NCBI RefSeq assembly: GCF_018139485.1
Contig: NZ_JAGSNF010000003.1
Span: 62,001 to 126,000, forward strand
Length of the DNA: 64,000 nucleotides
Source: Phycicoccus avicenniae
GTDB lineage: Bacteria; Actinomycetota; Actinomycetes; Actinomycetales; Dermatophilaceae
Direction of reading: 5' to 3'
The notes under the pieces are model-generated. The model was given only the letters and a program-made list of their open reading frames with translations, was not told where the DNA came from and made no database searches. The translations under genes were made by a program, and so were the position numbers. Below, piece after piece: positions 22,993 through 31,589 of this stretch (positions within the stretch are counted from its first letter, which is position 1; every line of letters starts with the position of its first letter).

Positions 22993-24255
22993 TCAGCGCT
23001 TGACGCCGGCCCTCTCGGTCTCCTCGACCTCGGCGTCGTCCTCGACGACCTCGGCCTCGTCGGTGGGCTCGGCGTCCTCCGCCGGGGCCTCCTCGACCGG
23101 CTCGCCCTCGACGGCAGCGTCCTCCTCGACCGCCTCTTCCTCGGCGACGACCTCGCCGCCCGCGGGGTCCTCGACGACCTCCTCCTCGGCGACGACCTCG
23201 CCGCCCGCGGGGTCCTCGTCGACGACCTCGCCCTCCTCGGCGACGAGTGACTCCTCGACGTCGACCTCGTCCTCGGGGCCCTCGTCCTGCGCCGGCTGCG
23301 CCGGCTCGGCCGCGGCGACGATGGCCTCCGCGGCCGCGGGGCCGCCGAGGGTGGCGAGCATGTTGCGGACGTTGGACAGCTGGGCGGTGATGCTGTCCCG
23401 GCGGGCGGTCGAGGCCGCGAGCTCGCGCTCGGAGTCGCGCCGCACGCGCTCGGCCTGCTCCTTCGCGGAGCGGACGATCGTCTCGGCCTCCGTGCGGGCC
23501 GCGTCCAGCGCCCGGGCCGCCTCGGCGGTCTTGCTGCGGTGGTCGTCCTCGGCCTCCCGGACGAGGAGGTCGGCCCGCTCCTGGGCCGCGCGCAGGGCCT
23601 CGTCCTGGGCCGCCATCTGGTCGTTGAACTCGGCGGCGGACTGCTCGCGGCGCTCGCCGAGCGTGCGCTCGAAGTCGGCGGCCTGCGCGGCCGCGGCCTC
23701 GCGCTGCTTCTCGTAGTAGGCCTCCGCCTCCTCGCGACGCGCCGCGGCCTCACGGGCGGCGTCGTCGACGATGGAGTCGGCCTCGGCCCGGGCCCTGGAC
23801 AGCACCTCGGCCGCGTCGGTGTCGGCCCGGTTGCGGGCCTCCTCGGCGTAGCGGTCGGCCTCGGCCCGGGTCAGCTGGGACTGCTCCTCGGCGGCCTGGC
23901 GGGCCTCGGCGGCCTCGCTCGACGCGGTGTCCCGGATCGAGGCGGCCTCCTCGTCGGCGAGGCCCAGCATCGCGCCGATCCGCTCGCCGAGGTCGGCGAA
24001 CGTCGGGCTGGACACCTGCCGGGAGCGCTCCTCGAGCTCGGCGACCTTGGCGCGGTGCCCCTCGAGCTCGCCGGTCGCGGCCTCGTGGTCCTGGCGCGCC
24101 TTCGTCAGCTCGACCGAGCTCTCCGCCGCCTCCTGGCGGGCCGCCTCCGCCTCCCGCTGGGCCGAGTCCACGGCCTGCTCCAGGGCACGCACGTGGGCGT
24201 CGACCTGGACGGGGTCGTAGCCCCGGAAGACGGTCGGGAAGTCCGGATCGTTCAT
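22993..24255 (-). CDS. DivIVA-type coiled-coil protein with acidic repeat tail
   Basis: A 420-residue filament-like protein. The N-terminus (DFPTVFRGYDPVQVDAHV) matches the membrane-targeting segment of DivIVA/Wag31-like proteins. From about 20 to 290 it is almost continuous heptad-rich Ala/Glu/Arg sequence. A motif ARRDSITAQLSNVRNML ends the coil and is shared with the neighbouring coiled-coil protein. The last 110 residues are very acidic, with a 15-residue unit DPAGGEVVAEEEVVE repeated in tandem, and end in basic AGVKR. It overlaps its upstream partner by four bases (ATGA). A role in polar growth or cell-shape scaffolding is inferred from the N-terminus and from Scy/FilP-like architecture, not shown. 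Confidence 0.72.
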   Translation of the reverse strand: MNDPDFPTVFRGYDPVQVDAHVRALEQAVDSAQREAEAARQEAAESSVELTKARQDHEAATGELEGHRAKVAELEERSRQVSSPTFADLGERIGAMLGLADEEAASIRDTASSEAAEARQAAEEQSQLTRAEADRYAEEARNRADTDAAEVLSRARAEADSIVDDAAREAAARREEAEAYYEKQREAAAAQAADFERTLGERREQSAAEFNDQMAAQDEALRAAQERADLLVREAEDDHRSKTAEAARALDAARTEAETIVRSAKEQAERVRRDSERELAASTARRDSITAQLSNVRNMLATLGGPAAAEAIVAAAEPAQPAQDEGPEDEVDVEESLVAEEGEVVDEDPAGGEVVAEEEVVEDPAGGEVVAEEEAVEEDAAVEGEPVEEAPAEDAEPTDEAEVVEDDAEVEETERAGVKR

Positions 24256-25733
24256 GGCGACTCCTGGTCAGAGGTGGTGGGGTCGGTGGTCGCGTCGGAG
24301 CCGTCCGCGTCGGACGGCTCGACCGGCAGGTCCTCCACGGCGAGGGCGTCGATGACGCCGGAGAGCCTGCCGAGCTGTGCGGTGATCGCGTCACGGCGCG
24401 CTGCGAGTGTATGCACCTCGCCACGCGCCCGCTCCACGGCGGCCTGCGCCTCGGCCCGGACGGCGTCGGCCCGCCCGCGGGCGTCGTCGGAGGCGCGGAC
24501 GATCTCCGCGCGGGCCGCCCGGTGGTACTCGTGGGCCTCGCGGTGCATCCGCTCGACGTCCTCCGCCGCGCTCTGCCGCACCCGTCGGGCCCCCTCCTCG
24601 GCCTCGGCGAGCCGGCGGTCGGCGCGGGCGCTCGACTCGGTCTCGCGGCGGCGGGCCTCCTCGAGGAGGCGCTCGGACTCGCGCGAGGCGGCGTGGCGCG
24701 TGCGGTCGGCGTCGGCGCGGGCCTCGGCGAGGACCTGCTCGGCGAGCTCGCGCATGCGCCGCGACTCCGACTCGGCCTCGGCGAGCCGGTCGCGGCTCTT
24801 CGTCGTCGCGGACGCGAGGATCGTCTGCACCCGGCCGCGGTGGCTGCGGGTCCGCTCCGCCAGCTCGGCGTGGTGCTCCCGCGCCCGGCGCTCCCGCTCG
24901 GCCTCGCTGTTGTCCAGGATCTCGCGCACCGTGCTCTGGGCCCACGCGAGGTGCTTCTCGGCCGCGGCGACGACGTCGGTGGCCTCCGCCTCGGCCTCCT
25001 CGGCCCGACGCCGCGCCTCGGTCTCCGCCTCGTCGCGCATCCGGGCGAGCTCGGCGCGGGCCCGCTCCTGCTCCTCGGCGAGCAGCCGCCGGTCCTCGGC
25101 GACCTGGGCGTCGGCCTCCCCGCGGACGAAGGCGGAGTACTCGTCGGAGGCCTGGCGGTCCTCCTCCAGCTCGCGCGCCGTGCCGCTGCGCAGGTCCTCG
25201 ATCTCGGCGAGCGTCGCCGCGTGCAGCGCCTCGCGCTGCTCCTGGTGGGCTCGCTCCTCGGCGGCGAGCCGCGCCGAGGTCTCGTCGTGGGAGCGGCGGG
25301 CCCGCTCCAGGAGGTCCTCGGCCTGCTCCTGGGCCTGCGCGAGGTGCGCGGCGGCCTGCTCCTCGGCGATGCCGATCGCCTCGTCGCTCGCCTTGGTCGC
25401 CCGCGCCCGCAGCAGCGCCGCCTGGTCGGCGGCGTCGGCGAGCATGATCTCGACCTCGGCGCGGGTCTCCTCGAGCGTGCGGTCGGCGTCCTCACGGGCC
25501 GACTCGACGCGCGCGGTGAGGTCCTCGAGCTCCTTGGCGGCCGCCGCGGTCTCCTCCCGGACGCGTCCCGCCTCGCTCCGTGCCGAGGTCAGCTCGCGGT
25601 CGGCCTCGGCACGCAGCTGGTCGGCGAGGGTCTGGGCGCGGGTGAGCAGCGTGAGGGCCTCGTCGACCGGTGCGCCGGTGCTGGACGCCCCGTGGTCGGT
25701 CGGCGAGGTCTCGGAGGAAGTGCCGTCGGACAC
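24252..25733 (-). CDS. Long coiled-coil (Scy/FilP-like) cytoskeletal-type protein
   Basis: A 493-residue protein that is nearly all predicted coiled coil (about 25-465), Ala/Glu/Arg-rich, with no enzyme domain. It ends AARRDAITAQLGRLSGVID then an acidic Ser/Thr/Asp tail, so its C-terminal cap is homologous to that of the downstream gene. Start: the GTG at 25733 has GGAAGG nine bases upstream; an ATG three codons earlier abuts that site and is less likely. First gene of a two-gene minus-strand unit, divergent from metK. Comparable genes are often annotated as cellulose-binding or polarisome proteins; that is family inference only. Confidence 0.68.
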   Translation of the reverse strand: MSDGTSSETSPTDHGASSTGAPVDEALTLLTRAQTLADQLRAEADRELTSARSEAGRVREETAAAAKELEDLTARVESAREDADRTLEETRAEVEIMLADAADQAALLRARATKASDEAIGIAEEQAAAHLAQAQEQAEDLLERARRSHDETSARLAAEERAHQEQREALHAATLAEIEDLRSGTARELEEDRQASDEYSAFVRGEADAQVAEDRRLLAEEQERARAELARMRDEAETEARRRAEEAEAEATDVVAAAEKHLAWAQSTVREILDNSEAERERRAREHHAELAERTRSHRGRVQTILASATTKSRDRLAEAESESRRMRELAEQVLAEARADADRTRHAASRESERLLEEARRRETESSARADRRLAEAEEGARRVRQSAAEDVERMHREAHEYHRAARAEIVRASDDARGRADAVRAEAQAAVERARGEVHTLAARRDAITAQLGRLSGVIDALAVEDLPVEPSDADGSDATTDPTTSDQESP

Positions 25734-25798
25734 GCCGCCCATCCTTCCATGCGCTCGCCGGAGCGCAGACTCGGACGATCCGGAAATGGACGGGACGG

Positions 25799-25804
25799 TA
25801 TGTT
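25799..25804 (+). promoter_or_regulatory. Possible -10 box of metK
   Basis: In the 122-base divergent gap, TATGTT lies about 52 bases before metK. The reverse strand at the same place reads TACCGT (25800-25795), so the two divergent units may start from overlapping promoters. Neither has a clear -35. Confidence 0.3.
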
Positions 25805-25855
25805 GGCGGACGACCACGGCAGCGGCCGGTCGACCACTGAGAAGGAGCCACCCGG

Positions 25856-27073
25856 GTGTCAGCACGCCTGTTCACGTCCGAGTCCGTCACCGAGGGGCAC
25901 CCCGACAAGATCTGCGACCAGGTGTCGGACGCGATCCTCGACGCGATGCTCGCGCAGGACCCGCGCAGCCGGGTCGCGGTCGAGACGATGGTGACGACCG
26001 GCCTGGTCCACGTCGCCGGCGAGGTGACGACCGAGGCCTACGTCGAGATCCCGCAGGTGGTGCGGGACACCGTCCTCGGCATCGGCTACGACAGCTCGAC
26101 CAAGGGGTTCGACGGGGCGTCCTGCGGCGTCGAGGTCTCCATCGGCCAGCAGAGCCCGGACATCGCGCAGGGCGTCGACACGGCGTTCGAGAACCGCAGC
26201 GGCGGGGTCGACCCGCTCGACAAGCAGGGGGCCGGCGACCAGGGGCTGATGTTCGGGTACGCGTGTGACGACACCCCCGAGCTCATGCCGCTGCCGATCT
26301 TCCTCGCGCATCGGCTGTCCGAGCGGCTCACGGCGGTCCGCAAGAACGGCGACCTGTCCTACCTGCGCCCGGACGGCAAGACCCAGGTGACGATCGCCTA
26401 CGACGGCGACCGTGCGGTCTCCCTCGACGCGGTCGTCCTGTCGACCCAGCACGCCGAGGACATCAGCCTCGACGGGCTCCTCGAGCCCGACATCCGCACC
26501 CACGTGATCGCGCCGGTCCTCGCCGAGCTCGCCGACGCGGGCACCGAGCTGCGCCACGACGACTACCGGGCCTACATCAACCCCACCGGCAAGTTCGTCA
26601 TCGGCGGGCCGATGGGCGACGCCGGCCTCACCGGCCGCAAGATCATCGTCGACACCTACGGGGGGATGGCCCGGCACGGAGGCGGCGCCTTCTCCGGCAA
26701 GGACCCCTCGAAGGTCGACCGCTCCGCCGCGTACGCGATGCGCTGGGTCGCCAAGAACGTCGTCGCGGCCGGCCTCGCCCGGCGCTGCGAGGTCCAGGTG
26801 GCGTACGCCATCGGGGTCGCGCAGCCGGTCGGCCTCTACGTCGAGACCTTCGGCACCGAGACGGTCCCGGTCGAGCGGATCCAGGGCGCGATCCGGTCGG
26901 TCTTCGACCTGCGTCCGCTCGCGATCCTCGAGCAGCTCGACCTGCTCCGCCCGATCTACCAGGCGACCGCGGCGTACGGCCACTTCGGCCGCACCGGGGT
27001 CGAGGGCGTCGAGAACGCCTTCCCGTGGGAGCGCACCGACCGCGTCGAGGCGCTGCAGAGCGCGGCCCGCTGA
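25856..27073 (+). CDS. metK: S-adenosylmethionine synthetase
   Basis: A 405-residue tetrameric enzyme making SAM from methionine and [22 protein letters not shown] (ATP site with the HPDK motif), [10 protein letters not shown] and [20 protein letters not shown] (phosphate loop) are all intact. GTG start with AAGGAG eight bases upstream. No S-box or SAM riboswitch is seen in the leader. It is followed by a terminator hairpin, so it is probably monocistronic. Confidence 0.97.
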   Translation: MSARLFTSESVTEGHPDKICDQVSDAILDAMLAQDPRSRVAVETMVTTGLVHVAGEVTTEAYVEIPQVVRDTVLGIGYDSSTKGFDGASCGVEVSIGQQSPDIAQGVDTAFENRSGGVDPLDKQGAGDQGLMFGYACDDTPELMPLPIFLAHRLSERLTAVRKNGDLSYLRPDGKTQVTIAYDGDRAVSLDAVVLSTQHAEDISLDGLLEPDIRTHVIAPVLAELADAGTELRHDDYRAYINPTGKFVIGGPMGDAGLTGRKIIVDTYGGMARHGGGAFSGKDPSKVDRSAAYAMRWVAKNVVAAGLARRCEVQVAYAIGVAQPVGLYVETFGTETVPVERIQGAIRSVFDLRPLAILEQLDLLRPIYQATAAYGHFGRTGVEGVENAFPWERTDRVEALQSAAR

Positions 27074-27092
27074 GCGGTCGTCCACAGGACGG

Positions 27093-27122
27093 GCCCGCCG
27101 CCCCCCTCGGGGGTCGGCGGGC
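27093..27122 (+). terminator. Terminator hairpin after metK
   Basis: GCCCGCCG (27093-27100) pairs with CGGCGGGC (27115-27122). After one mismatch, a C run (27102-27106) faces GGGGG (27109-27113). It lies 20 bases after the stop and immediately before the priA promoter. Confidence 0.6.
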
Positions 27123-27127
27123 TCCGC

Positions 27128-27140
27128 TAGGTTCGGGCCG
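27128..27140 (+). promoter_or_regulatory. Leaderless promoter of priA
   Basis: TAGGTT (27128-27133) ends seven bases before the GTG and there is no ribosome-binding site, so transcription should start at or beside the first codon. Confidence 0.55.
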
Positions 27141-29222
27141 GTGAGCGAGCGGGACGGGACGGGGGAGCAGCTGCCCCTCCTCGCGCCCGGCAGGTCCGCA
27201 AGCGGCAGGTCCGCGACCGGCAGGTCCGCACCCCGCCGCCGCCCCGGTGACGACCCGCCGGCGGCCGAGCGGCCGGTCGCTCTCGTCCACGTCGACACCG
27301 GCCTCGCCCACCTCGACCGGCCCTTCGAGTACACGGTGCCGCAGTCCGCGGCGCACGGTGCCGTCCCCGGCGCCCGGGTCAAGGTCCGCTTCGCCGGCCA
27401 GGACCTCGACGGCTGGGTCCTGGAGCGGCGGGACGCCGCCGAGCACGCGGGCCGGCTCACCCCGCTGCGGCGGGTCGTCTCCCCGGAGCCGGTCCTCACG
27501 CCGGACGTCCTCGCGGCCGCGCGGGCGGTCGCCGACCGGTACGCCGGCACCCTCGGGGACGTCCTGCGCCTCGCCGTCCCACCACGGCACGCCCGGGCCG
27601 AGCAGGCCCTCGCGGCGGAGCCGGACGAGCGACCCGCACTCCCCGCCGTCCCCGCACCCGCCTGGGACCGGCTGCCCGCCGGGCCGGCCTTCCTGCGCCG
27701 GCTCACCGACGGCGACGCCCCGCATGCGTCGGCCCTCGCGCTGCCCGCCGTCGACCCGGACCTCGCCTGGCCACGGCTCCTCGCGGACGCGGCGCGGGCG
27801 ACCGTCGCCTCCGGTCGCACCGCCCTCCTCGTCGTCCCGGACGCCCGCGACGTCCGGCGGGTCGAGACCGCGCTCGGCGAGGTCCTCGGCCCCGGCCGGC
27901 ACACCCGGCTCACCGCCGACCAGGGGCCGCAGGCCCGCTACACCGCCTTCCTCAAGGCACTGCGCGGCCACGTCGACGTCGTCGTCGGCACCCGGGCGGC
28001 GGCCTTCGCGCCGTTGCGCGACCTCGGGCTCGTCGCCTGGTGGGACGACGGCGACGACTCGCACGACGAGCCGCGTGCCCCCTACCCGCACGTGCGCCGG
28101 GTCCTGCTCGCCCGGGCCGCGCAGGAGGGCACCGGTGTCCTCGCCGCGGGGCACGTCCGCTCCGCCGCCGTCGCCGACCTCGTGCGTCGCGCCGTCCTGC
28201 GGGCGGTCGACGCCCCCCGGGCCACCGTCCGGGCGACGGTGCCGCTCGTCCGGGTCGCGGGGGAGGGCGACGACCTCGAGCGGGACGCCGCGGCGAGCGC
28301 CGCGCACCTGCCGTCGGTCGCGTGGCGGGCCGCCAAGGACGCCCTCGCCGCCGGTCCCGTCCTGGTCCAGGTGCCCCGGCGGGGCTACCTGCCGTCGCTG
28401 TCCTGCCAGGACTGCCGGCGTCCCGCGCGCTGCCGGGTCTGCTCCGGGCCGCTGGCACTCACCGGGCCGCAGGGGCCGCCGGCCTGCCGCTGGTGCGGTC
28501 GGGCCGAGACCGCGTTCACGTGTCCGGCCTGCTCCGGTGGTCGCCTGCGGTCCTCGGTCGTGGGTGCCCGCCGGACCGCCGAGGAGCTGGGGCGCGCCTT
28601 CCCCGGGGTCCCGGTCGAGCGCTCCGGCGCCGGCACGGTCCTCGACGACGTGGAGGACGGCCCGCGGCTCGTCGTCGCGACCCCCGGCGCCGAGCCCGTC
28701 GCGCGCGGGGGCTACGCCGCGGCCCTCCTCCTCGACGCGTGGGCGCTGCTGGACCGCCCGACCCTCGACGCGGGCGAGGAGGCGCTGCGCCGCTGGGCCG
28801 CGGCGACGGCGCTCGTGCGACCGGCGTCGGCCGGGGGGCGGGTCGTCGTCGCCGGGGCGCCGGTCCACGTGTCCGTCCCGGCGCTCGAGGCGCTGGTGCG
28901 CTGGGACCCGGCGTGGTTCGCCGACCGGGAGCTCGCCGAGCGGGACGAGCTCTCCCTCCCCCCGACCGCCCGGCTGGCCGCGCTCACCGGCACCCGGACG
29001 GCGGTGACGGCCGCCCTCGAGGAGCTCGCCGTGCCGCCCAGCGGGTCCGTGCTCGGGCCGCTGCCGCACGGCGACGAGCGCTGGCGGGCGGTCGTCACGG
29101 TCCCCGACGCGGACGGCCCCGCCCTCACCCGCGAGCTCGCGGCCGTCCGCGCCCGCGCGTCGGCCCGCAAGGAGCGGGACGCCGTGACGGTCCGCGTCGA
29201 CCCCCGGGACCCGACGGCCTGA
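27141..29222 (+). CDS. priA: PriA-like primosomal protein without helicase motifs
   Basis: A 693-residue PriA homologue. The N-terminal DNA-binding part (about 45-140: [36 protein letters not shown]) is normal. The helicase lobes keep their outline ([19 protein letters not shown]), but Walker A (GxGKT) is missing and the DEEH box is replaced by [10 protein letters not shown]. The zinc-binding cysteines remain (CQDC, CRVC, CRWC, CPAC). This loss is known for actinobacterial PriA, so a structural role in primosome loading is likely and ATP-driven unwinding is not. Residues 17-31 are three copies of a five-residue GRSA-containing unit. Confidence 0.85.
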   Translation: MSERDGTGEQLPLLAPGRSASGRSATGRSAPRRRPGDDPPAAERPVALVHVDTGLAHLDRPFEYTVPQSAAHGAVPGARVKVRFAGQDLDGWVLERRDAAEHAGRLTPLRRVVSPEPVLTPDVLAAARAVADRYAGTLGDVLRLAVPPRHARAEQALAAEPDERPALPAVPAPAWDRLPAGPAFLRRLTDGDAPHASALALPAVDPDLAWPRLLADAARATVASGRTALLVVPDARDVRRVETALGEVLGPGRHTRLTADQGPQARYTAFLKALRGHVDVVVGTRAAAFAPLRDLGLVAWWDDGDDSHDEPRAPYPHVRRVLLARAAQEGTGVLAAGHVRSAAVADLVRRAVLRAVDAPRATVRATVPLVRVAGEGDDLERDAAASAAHLPSVAWRAAKDALAAGPVLVQVPRRGYLPSLSCQDCRRPARCRVCSGPLALTGPQGPPACRWCGRAETAFTCPACSGGRLRSSVVGARRTAEELGRAFPGVPVERSGAGTVLDDVEDGPRLVVATPGAEPVARGGYAAALLLDAWALLDRPTLDAGEEALRRWAAATALVRPASAGGRVVVAGAPVHVSVPALEALVRWDPAWFADRELAERDELSLPPTARLAALTGTRTAVTAALEELAVPPSGSVLGPLPHGDERWRAVVTVPDADGPALTRELAAVRARASARKERDAVTVRVDPRDPTA
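27188..27232 (+). repeat. 15-bp tandem triplication in priA
   Basis: Three copies of a 15-base unit starting cggcaggtccgc (27188-27202, 27203-27217, 27218-27232) stay in frame and encode the Gly-Arg-Ser-rich N-terminal linker of the PriA-like protein. Confidence 0.85.
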
Positions 29223-29246
29223 GCGTCGGTGCAGCGGCCCGGCTCC

Positions 29247-29259
29247 TAGACTCGGGCGG
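29247..29259 (+). promoter_or_regulatory. Leaderless promoter of fmt
   Basis: TAGACT (29247-29252) ends seven bases before the GTG of fmt. No Shine-Dalgarno sequence is seen in the 37-base gap after priA. Confidence 0.5.
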
Positions 29260-30213
29260 GTGCGTCTCGTCCTCGCCGGAACCCCCGACACCGCCGTCCC
29301 CGCGCTGCGGGCGCTGCTCGCCTCCGACCACGAGGTGGCCGCCGTCGTCACCCGGCCGGACGCCCCCGCGGGGCGCGGCCGGACGCTGCGCCCCTCGCCC
29401 GTCAAGGAGGTCGCGCTCGAGCACGGCGTCGAGGTGCTCACCCCGGACCGGCCGCGGGAGCCCGACTTCCTCGACCGGCTCCGGGTGATCGCCCCGGACT
29501 GCTGTCCCGTCGTCGCCTACGGGGCGCTCCTGCCCCGCGTGGCGCTCGACGTCCCGGTCCACGGCTGGGTCAACCTCCACTTCTCGTTGCTGCCGGCCTG
29601 GCGGGGTGCGGCGCCGGTCCAGCGCGCCCTCATGGCCGGCGACGAGGTGACGGGTGCGAGCACGTTCGTCATCGAGGAGGGCCTGGACACCGGCCCGGTC
29701 CTCGGTGCCGTCACCGAGGTCGTCCGTCCCGGTGACACCGCCGGCGTCCTCCTGGAGCGGCTCGCGGAGGTCGGGGCCGGCCTGCTCGTCGCGACGATGG
29801 ACGGTCTCGCCGACGGCTCCCTGCGCGCGGTGCCGCAGCCGAGCGACGGGGTGAGCCACGCCCCGAAGCTCACGACCGAGGAGGCGCAGGTCCGCTGGGC
29901 CCTGCCGGCGCACGTCGTCGACCGCCACGTGCGGGGCTGCACCCCGGCGCCGGGCGCGTGGACGACGTTCCGCGACGAGCGGCTCAAGGTGGGGCCGGTG
30001 TCGCCGGCCGCCGGCTCCGACGACCTCCCGGCGCTCGCCGCCGGCGAGCTCCACGTGACGAAGCGCGCCGTCCTCGTCGGCACGGCGACCGGCCCCGTCA
30101 CCCTCGGGAGGGTGGGGCCGCGCGGCAAGAAGGAGATGGCGGCGGCCGACTGGGCGCGTGGCGTGCGGATCGGGCCGGGGGAGCGGCTCGGGCCCGGCGC
30201 ACCGGCGGCCTAG
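29260..30213 (+). CDS. fmt: Methionyl-tRNA formyltransferase
   Basis: A 317-residue enzyme that formylates initiator Met-tRNA. The catalytic centre is intact: [17 protein letters not shown] (Asn/His pair and SLLP motif), [16 protein letters not shown] with the catalytic Asp. The C-terminal OB-like tRNA-binding domain begins near 205. It starts with GTG and stops with TAG; that TAG is the first half of the next gene's promoter box. Confidence 0.95.
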   Translation: MRLVLAGTPDTAVPALRALLASDHEVAAVVTRPDAPAGRGRTLRPSPVKEVALEHGVEVLTPDRPREPDFLDRLRVIAPDCCPVVAYGALLPRVALDVPVHGWVNLHFSLLPAWRGAAPVQRALMAGDEVTGASTFVIEEGLDTGPVLGAVTEVVRPGDTAGVLLERLAEVGAGLLVATMDGLADGSLRAVPQPSDGVSHAPKLTTEEAQVRWALPAHVVDRHVRGCTPAPGAWTTFRDERLKVGPVSPAAGSDDLPALAAGELHVTKRAVLVGTATGPVTLGRVGPRGKKEMAAADWARGVRIGPGERLGPGAPAA

Positions 30214-30222
30214 GGTCGGGGG
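30211..30222 (+). promoter_or_regulatory. Leaderless promoter built on the fmt stop codon
   Basis: TAGGGT (30211-30216) includes the fmt stop TAG and ends six bases before the ATG of the serine hydrolase. Confidence 0.5.
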
Positions 30223-31554
30223 ATGCTGCGCGACTCCACCTCGGCCCTCCTGCGCCGGACCGTCCTCGGGCGGCAGCGCTCGGGACGGGTCCCGGGCGTC
30301 CACGCGAGCGTCGTCCGCCACGGCGAGGTGCTCTGGCAGGCCGGGGTCGGCACCGTGGAGGTCGGGACGGAGCGCCCGCCGACCGCGGACGACCAGTTCC
30401 TCGTCGCGTCGAACACGAAGTCCTTCGTCGCGACGATGGTCCTGCAGCTGCGCGACGAGGGCCGGCTCGACCTCGAGGACCGGCTCGCCGACCACCTGCC
30501 CGGGCTCGTCCACGACCTGCGGGTGCGGGACGTCCTCGCGCACGTGTCCGGGCTGCAGCGCGAGCCCGTCGGCGATGCCTGGGTCAGCCTCGAGCACCCC
30601 GACGCCGCACGCCTGCTGCGCGAGTCGGGGGAGGCCGAGCGGGTCCTGCGGCCCGGCGAGGCGTGGCACTACTCCAACCTCGGCTACGCCCTCCTCGGCC
30701 AGGTCGTCGCCCGCCTGGACGGCCGGCCGTGGCAGGACGCGCTCGCCGCTCGGGTCCTGGAGCCGCTCGGTCTCACCCGTACCAGTGTCGGGTTCGACGG
30801 CGGTCCGCGGGCGCACGGCTACTACGTCGGCCCGTGGCACGACGTCCCCGTCCCGGAGCCGGTGCCGGACCTGCGCGGCACGGGCCCGGCGGGAGCGCTC
30901 GCCTCGACCGCCACGGACCTCGCGCGCTGGACGGCTTTCGTCGCGGCACCGGACCCCGCCGTCCTCGACCCGAGGACGATGGACGAGATGTGCCGGCCCC
31001 GCGCCCTCGTCGATACCGACGGCGGAGAGCGGGCGATGGGTCTCGGGTTCTTCCTCGTCCGCACCCCGGGCGGCCGGCTCCTCGCCGGGCACACCGGGGG
31101 GATGCCCGGTCACGTGACCGGTGTCTTCACCGACCGGGCCACGGGCACCGCCGCCGTCGTCCTCATGAACGCCTCGACGCCCCCGGACCCGACGGCGTTC
31201 GCCGTCGAGCTCGTCGACCTCGTCCTCGACCGGGACCCGCCGGAGGAGGAGGCCTGGCGGCCCGGGACCGAGGTGCCGGACGCCCTGCGCCCCCTCCTCG
31301 GACGGTGGTACGCCGAGGGCGCGCCGTGGGACCTCACCGTGCGCCGGGGCGCCCTCGAGGCCCGCTCGCCGGCGTGGCCGGCCTCCCGCGAGTCCTGGAC
31401 GTTCGAGGCCCTCGACGACGACACCCTGCGGACGACGTCCGGCGGGGAGCGTGGTGAGCTGCTGCGCGTCCTGCGCCGCGAGGACGGCACCGTCGGCACG
31501 CTGCGGTGGGCCGGCTACCGGATGAGCCGCGAGCCGCTGGCCTTCGGGGAGTGA
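30223..31554 (+). CDS. Serine hydrolase, class C beta-lactamase / DD-peptidase family
   Basis: A 443-residue penicillin-binding-protein-fold hydrolase. The catalytic set is complete: Ser63-Asn-Thr-Lys66 (SxxK), Tyr150-Ser-Asn (YxN) and His290-Thr-Gly-Gly (in place of KTG). No signal peptide is visible, so it is probably cytoplasmic, like many esterase or peptidase members. A C-terminal extension from about 350 (LRPLLGRWYAEGAPWDLTV) resembles the lipocalin-like tail domain of this family. The substrate cannot be told; true beta-lactamase activity is unlikely. Confidence 0.82.
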   Translation: MLRDSTSALLRRTVLGRQRSGRVPGVHASVVRHGEVLWQAGVGTVEVGTERPPTADDQFLVASNTKSFVATMVLQLRDEGRLDLEDRLADHLPGLVHDLRVRDVLAHVSGLQREPVGDAWVSLEHPDAARLLRESGEAERVLRPGEAWHYSNLGYALLGQVVARLDGRPWQDALAARVLEPLGLTRTSVGFDGGPRAHGYYVGPWHDVPVPEPVPDLRGTGPAGALASTATDLARWTAFVAAPDPAVLDPRTMDEMCRPRALVDTDGGERAMGLGFFLVRTPGGRLLAGHTGGMPGHVTGVFTDRATGTAAVVLMNASTPPDPTAFAVELVDLVLDRDPPEEEAWRPGTEVPDALRPLLGRWYAEGAPWDLTVRRGALEARSPAWPASRESWTFEALDDDTLRTTSGGERGELLRVLRREDGTVGTLRWAGYRMSREPLAFGE

Positions 31555-31589
31555 GACCGCCGGCGAGGGACCGCCGGCGTCACTCCCCG
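31545..31589. terminator. Bidirectional terminator containing both stop codons
   Basis: CGGGGAGTGA (31545-31554) pairs with TCACTCCCCG (31580-31589). Inside, CGCCGGCG (31558-31565) pairs with its identical copy (31572-31579) around a six-base loop, leaving a three-base bulge. The stops of the two convergent genes are in the outer stem. Confidence 0.7.

Noticed and set aside
23133-23222. Tandem repeats considered as a CRISPR array
   Set aside because: The units are adjacent with no spacers, lie in frame in a coding region, and no cas genes are near.
25734-25855. SAM riboswitch before metK
   Set aside because: The 122-base divergent gap has none of the conserved SAM-I or SAM-II elements; only a small CGCTC/GAGCG hairpin is seen.
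27141-29222. Active ATP-dependent helicase function for PriA
   Set aside because: Walker A and the DEEH box are not present in any part of the lobes.
30223-31554. Antibiotic-resistance beta-lactamase
   Set aside because: Despite SxxK and YxN motifs there is no signal peptide, and the family is mostly esterases and peptidases; nothing in the context suggests resistance.
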